Below are positions 8,341 through 9,291 of a stretch of DNA of 9,291 bases, in pieces. Within the stretch, counting starts at the first letter, position 1; the number at the start of each line of letters is the position of its first letter. The DNA is taken from contig JAWOBA010000205.1 of NCBI GenBank assembly GCA_046498285.1, positions 1 through 9,291 on the forward strand. The letters run 5' to 3'. The notes below the pieces were generated by a model. That model was not told the DNA's origin. It did not search any database and worked only from the letters and a program-made list of their open reading frames with translations. The stretch is from B33-G16 sp046498285 (GTDB lineage Bacteria; Desulfobacterota; DSM-4660; Desulfatiglandales; B25-G16). The position numbers were made by a program, and so were the translations under genes.

Positions 8341-8373
8341 AAAAAACCCGCATCTCTTTTTAAGAAACGAGGG
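8341..8373 (-). terminator. Rho-independent terminator after the Cys-rich gene
   Basis: On the minus strand CCCTCGTTTCTT (8373 to 8362) pairs with AAGAGATGCGGG (8358 to 8347). The stem is 12 positions with one mismatch and two G-U wobbles, around a 3-base A loop, and TTTTTT follows immediately (8346-8341). It lies 111 bp past the stop of the 122-residue gene and would end the small-protein transcript before the DUF1846 gene. Confidence 0.75.
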
Positions 8374-8484
8374 CTTGATGTTCAGGTTGTGGCGCCTCTT
8401 TTTTCAGAGTGAATAATCTGTTGTTAAATTTTATGAAAAACTATCAAAAAATGGATTTTTCGTCAAGGAATAGACTTGTGAGAA
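8374..8484. other. AT-rich 3' region of the Cys-rich gene
   Basis: This gap holds no gene. A weak AT-only inverted repeat, GAAAAA/TTTTTC (8435-8440 with 8456-8461), lies just past the stop codon, upstream of the strong terminator. I see no promoter I would defend. Confidence 0.4.
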
Positions 8485-8853
8485 TTATATGGTTACTCTC
8501 TGGTTGTAGTCCAATTTTTTCTTTCCTGTCAGCAGGGCAAGAAGCAGCCCTTCTTCGCGACAGCGTCCCTCATGTGGGCATTTTTTTCGAGTTTTTTCAA
8601 AAAAGTAAAGTGGCGCAACGCAATGAAATGCTTTAGAATCGACGCTATGTCTACTCCCTTCTAACTCCCCTCTTGCCGAATAAAGATCTCTATTGTAATT
8701 AATTGACTTTTTCATGCGTAGAACTTCCTTTATTAAAGCCAAATCAGAACATTCATCAAATTGAGGGCATGAGCTACAGTGCTCATAGAATTTGAGTGGT
8801 GTTTGGCAATGGAACTCCATGGCGTGAATTATTTTTGAGTTTTTGCTGTTCAT
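8485..8853 (-). CDS. Cys-rich miniprotein with two tandem copies of an FHC...CPx4C motif
   Basis: I do not recognise a named family. The 122 residues form an internal duplication. Copy 1 (about 13-54) has FHC at 14-16, PL at 19-20, CP at 29-30, Cys35 and YN at 53-54. Copy 2 (about 75-117) has FHC at 76-78, PL at 81-82, CP at 92-93, Cys98 and YN at 116-117. Spacings match apart from a single inserted residue: 13 versus 14 from the first Cys to the CP Cys, then 6 to the next Cys and 18 to the Tyr in both. Copy 1 has one additional Cys (26). Three Cys plus one His per copy would suit a metal or small Fe-S site, but this is inference. There is no signal peptide or membrane span, so it is probably cytoplasmic. 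The ATG start has a perfect AAGGAG 6 nt upstream (8860-8865). It lies 80 bp after the ferredoxin gene on the same strand and before a terminator, so the two are probably co-transcribed. Confidence 0.8.
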   Translation of the reverse strand: MNSKNSKIIHAMEFHCQTPLKFYEHCSSCPQFDECSDLALIKEVLRMKKSINYNRDLYSARGELEGSRHSVDSKAFHCVAPLYFFEKTRKKCPHEGRCREEGLLLALLTGKKKLDYNQRVTI

Positions 8854-8904
8854 GGCAGGCTCCTTTTCACATTTTATTGCCCAGTGTGCTGTACATTTTC
8901 AATG

Positions 8905-8923
8905 AAGGCCTTTAAAAAGCCTT
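8905..8923 (-). repeat. Short hairpin between the ferredoxin and Cys-rich genes
   Basis: On the minus strand AAGGCTTT and AAAGGCCTT pair over 8 bp with a single bulged G and a TT loop. No T-run follows, so full termination is unlikely. It could act as a processing or partial attenuation site between the two genes, or be incidental. Confidence 0.35.
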
Positions 8924-8933
8924 GCGGTTGATA

Positions 8934-9140
8934 CTACGTCGCTCCCATGAGCCATTCAGTTGTTTTATCTTCCAGGGCCTTGTAACCAAAAGTGACACAG
9001 GCCGTTTTGCAACACCCGCAGCCTATGCAATTTTCCGTATCTATATATATTGCGCCTTCTTGTTCCTCAATAGCCTGTAGTGCACAAACCCTAAGTGCGT
9101 AACAATCCTTGCAGGCATGTTTACAAATGATGTTGAGCAT
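8934..9140 (-). CDS. Small ferredoxin-like [4Fe-4S] protein
   Basis: This 68-residue soluble protein carries nine cysteines. The C-terminal half has the ferredoxin motif Cys38-x2-Cys41-x2-Cys44-x3-Cys48, enough for one [4Fe-4S] cluster. An additional Cys43 gives CIGCGCC, and the Pro that usually follows the fourth Cys is Val. The N-terminal half has Cys6-x3-Cys10-x2-Cys13-x5-Cys19, a spacing unlike a normal second ferredoxin motif but able in principle to hold another metal site. The role would be electron transfer to or from a partner enzyme, presumably one encoded upstream. The ATG start has a perfect AAGGAG 6 nt upstream (9147-9152), and the gene begins 24 bp after the stop of the partial gene, so the two probably form an operon. 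The donor and acceptor cannot be told from this window. Confidence 0.85.
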   Translation of the reverse strand: MLNIICKHACKDCYALRVCALQAIEEQEGAIYIDTENCIGCGCCKTACVTFGYKALEDKTTEWLMGAT

Positions 9141-9164
9141 GGTACTCTCCTTCCGTTCGATAGA

Positions 9165-9291
9165 TTATCCTAAGATTTTGTTGACTTCTTCTTGGTCTGA
9201 TTCCATAACATAGGGAATCCCAGATACGTCGGCCGCCTCTCTAGTGAGTGCTACTAAATCATTGCGGTCAATATATTTTAGGGAAAATTTC
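9165..9291 (-). CDS. C-terminal end of an unidentified protein (cut by the window edge)
   Basis: Reading from the window edge, 41 codons are open to a TAA at 9165-9167. The translation ends in ALTREAADVSGIPYVMESDQ and then EEVNKILG. It is compositionally protein-like, without Cys, and is placed 24 bp upstream of the ferredoxin gene, which favours a real gene co-transcribed with it. The fragment is too short for me to name a family. An oxidoreductase served by the ferredoxin is a possibility from context only. Confidence 0.7.
   Translation of the reverse strand, partial: KFSLKYIDRNDLVALTREAADVSGIPYVMESDQEEVNKILG

Noticed and set aside
8409..8636. Plus-strand 75-codon frame opposite the Cys-rich gene
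   Set aside because: It overlaps the end of the better-supported minus-strand gene, which has a duplicated motif and a perfect ribosome binding site. It has no recognisable protein features.
1..9291. CRISPR array, insertion sequence, tRNA or prophage signature
   Set aside because: No regularly spaced direct repeats, transposase, terminal inverted repeats, tRNA-like cloverleaf or phage gene was seen on either strand.

Overview
The window looks like chromosomal DNA from an anaerobic or Fe-S-rich bacterium. A Desulfobacterota (former Deltaproteobacteria) member or close relative is my best inference. The basis is the carB / purF-like / nadE gene order, a PurF-type protein with [4Fe-4S] cysteines, a small ferredoxin and a Cys-rich miniprotein in one stretch. 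Every supported gene is on the minus strand, so transcription runs from high to low coordinates. I see no tRNA, rRNA, CRISPR array or insertion sequence.

Right end (9291 to 8485): the last 41 codons of an unrecognised gene, then a 68-residue ferredoxin-like protein, then a 122-residue Cys-rich protein made of two copies of one motif. Both small genes have a perfect AAGGAG ribosome binding site at identical spacing. A good intrinsic terminator at 8341-8373 closes this group.

Middle (8256 to 6736): a 506-residue protein of the DUF1846 (UPF0371) family, starting at GTG. A hairpin overlaps its stop codon.

Left part (6658 to 224): a near-consensus sigma-70 promoter (TTGTCA / 18 bp / TATAAT) and a leader of about 136 nt with clear inverted repeats precede three tightly packed genes. 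These are carB (carbamoyl-phosphate synthase large subunit), a PurF-type amidophosphoribosyltransferase and nadE (glutamine-dependent NAD+ synthetase), with gaps of 3 and 11 bp. All three belong to glutamine- or ammonia-consuming nucleotide metabolism: pyrimidine/arginine, purine and NAD. The carA partner of CarB is not in the window.

The two observations most worth following are these. First, the PurF-type protein keeps its catalytic Cys, its PRPP loop and its Fe-S ligands, but has lost the residues that hold glutamine in classical PurF. Second, the tandem-duplicated Cys-rich miniprotein sits beside the ferredoxin. Positions 1-223 and the other gaps hold no convincing gene.
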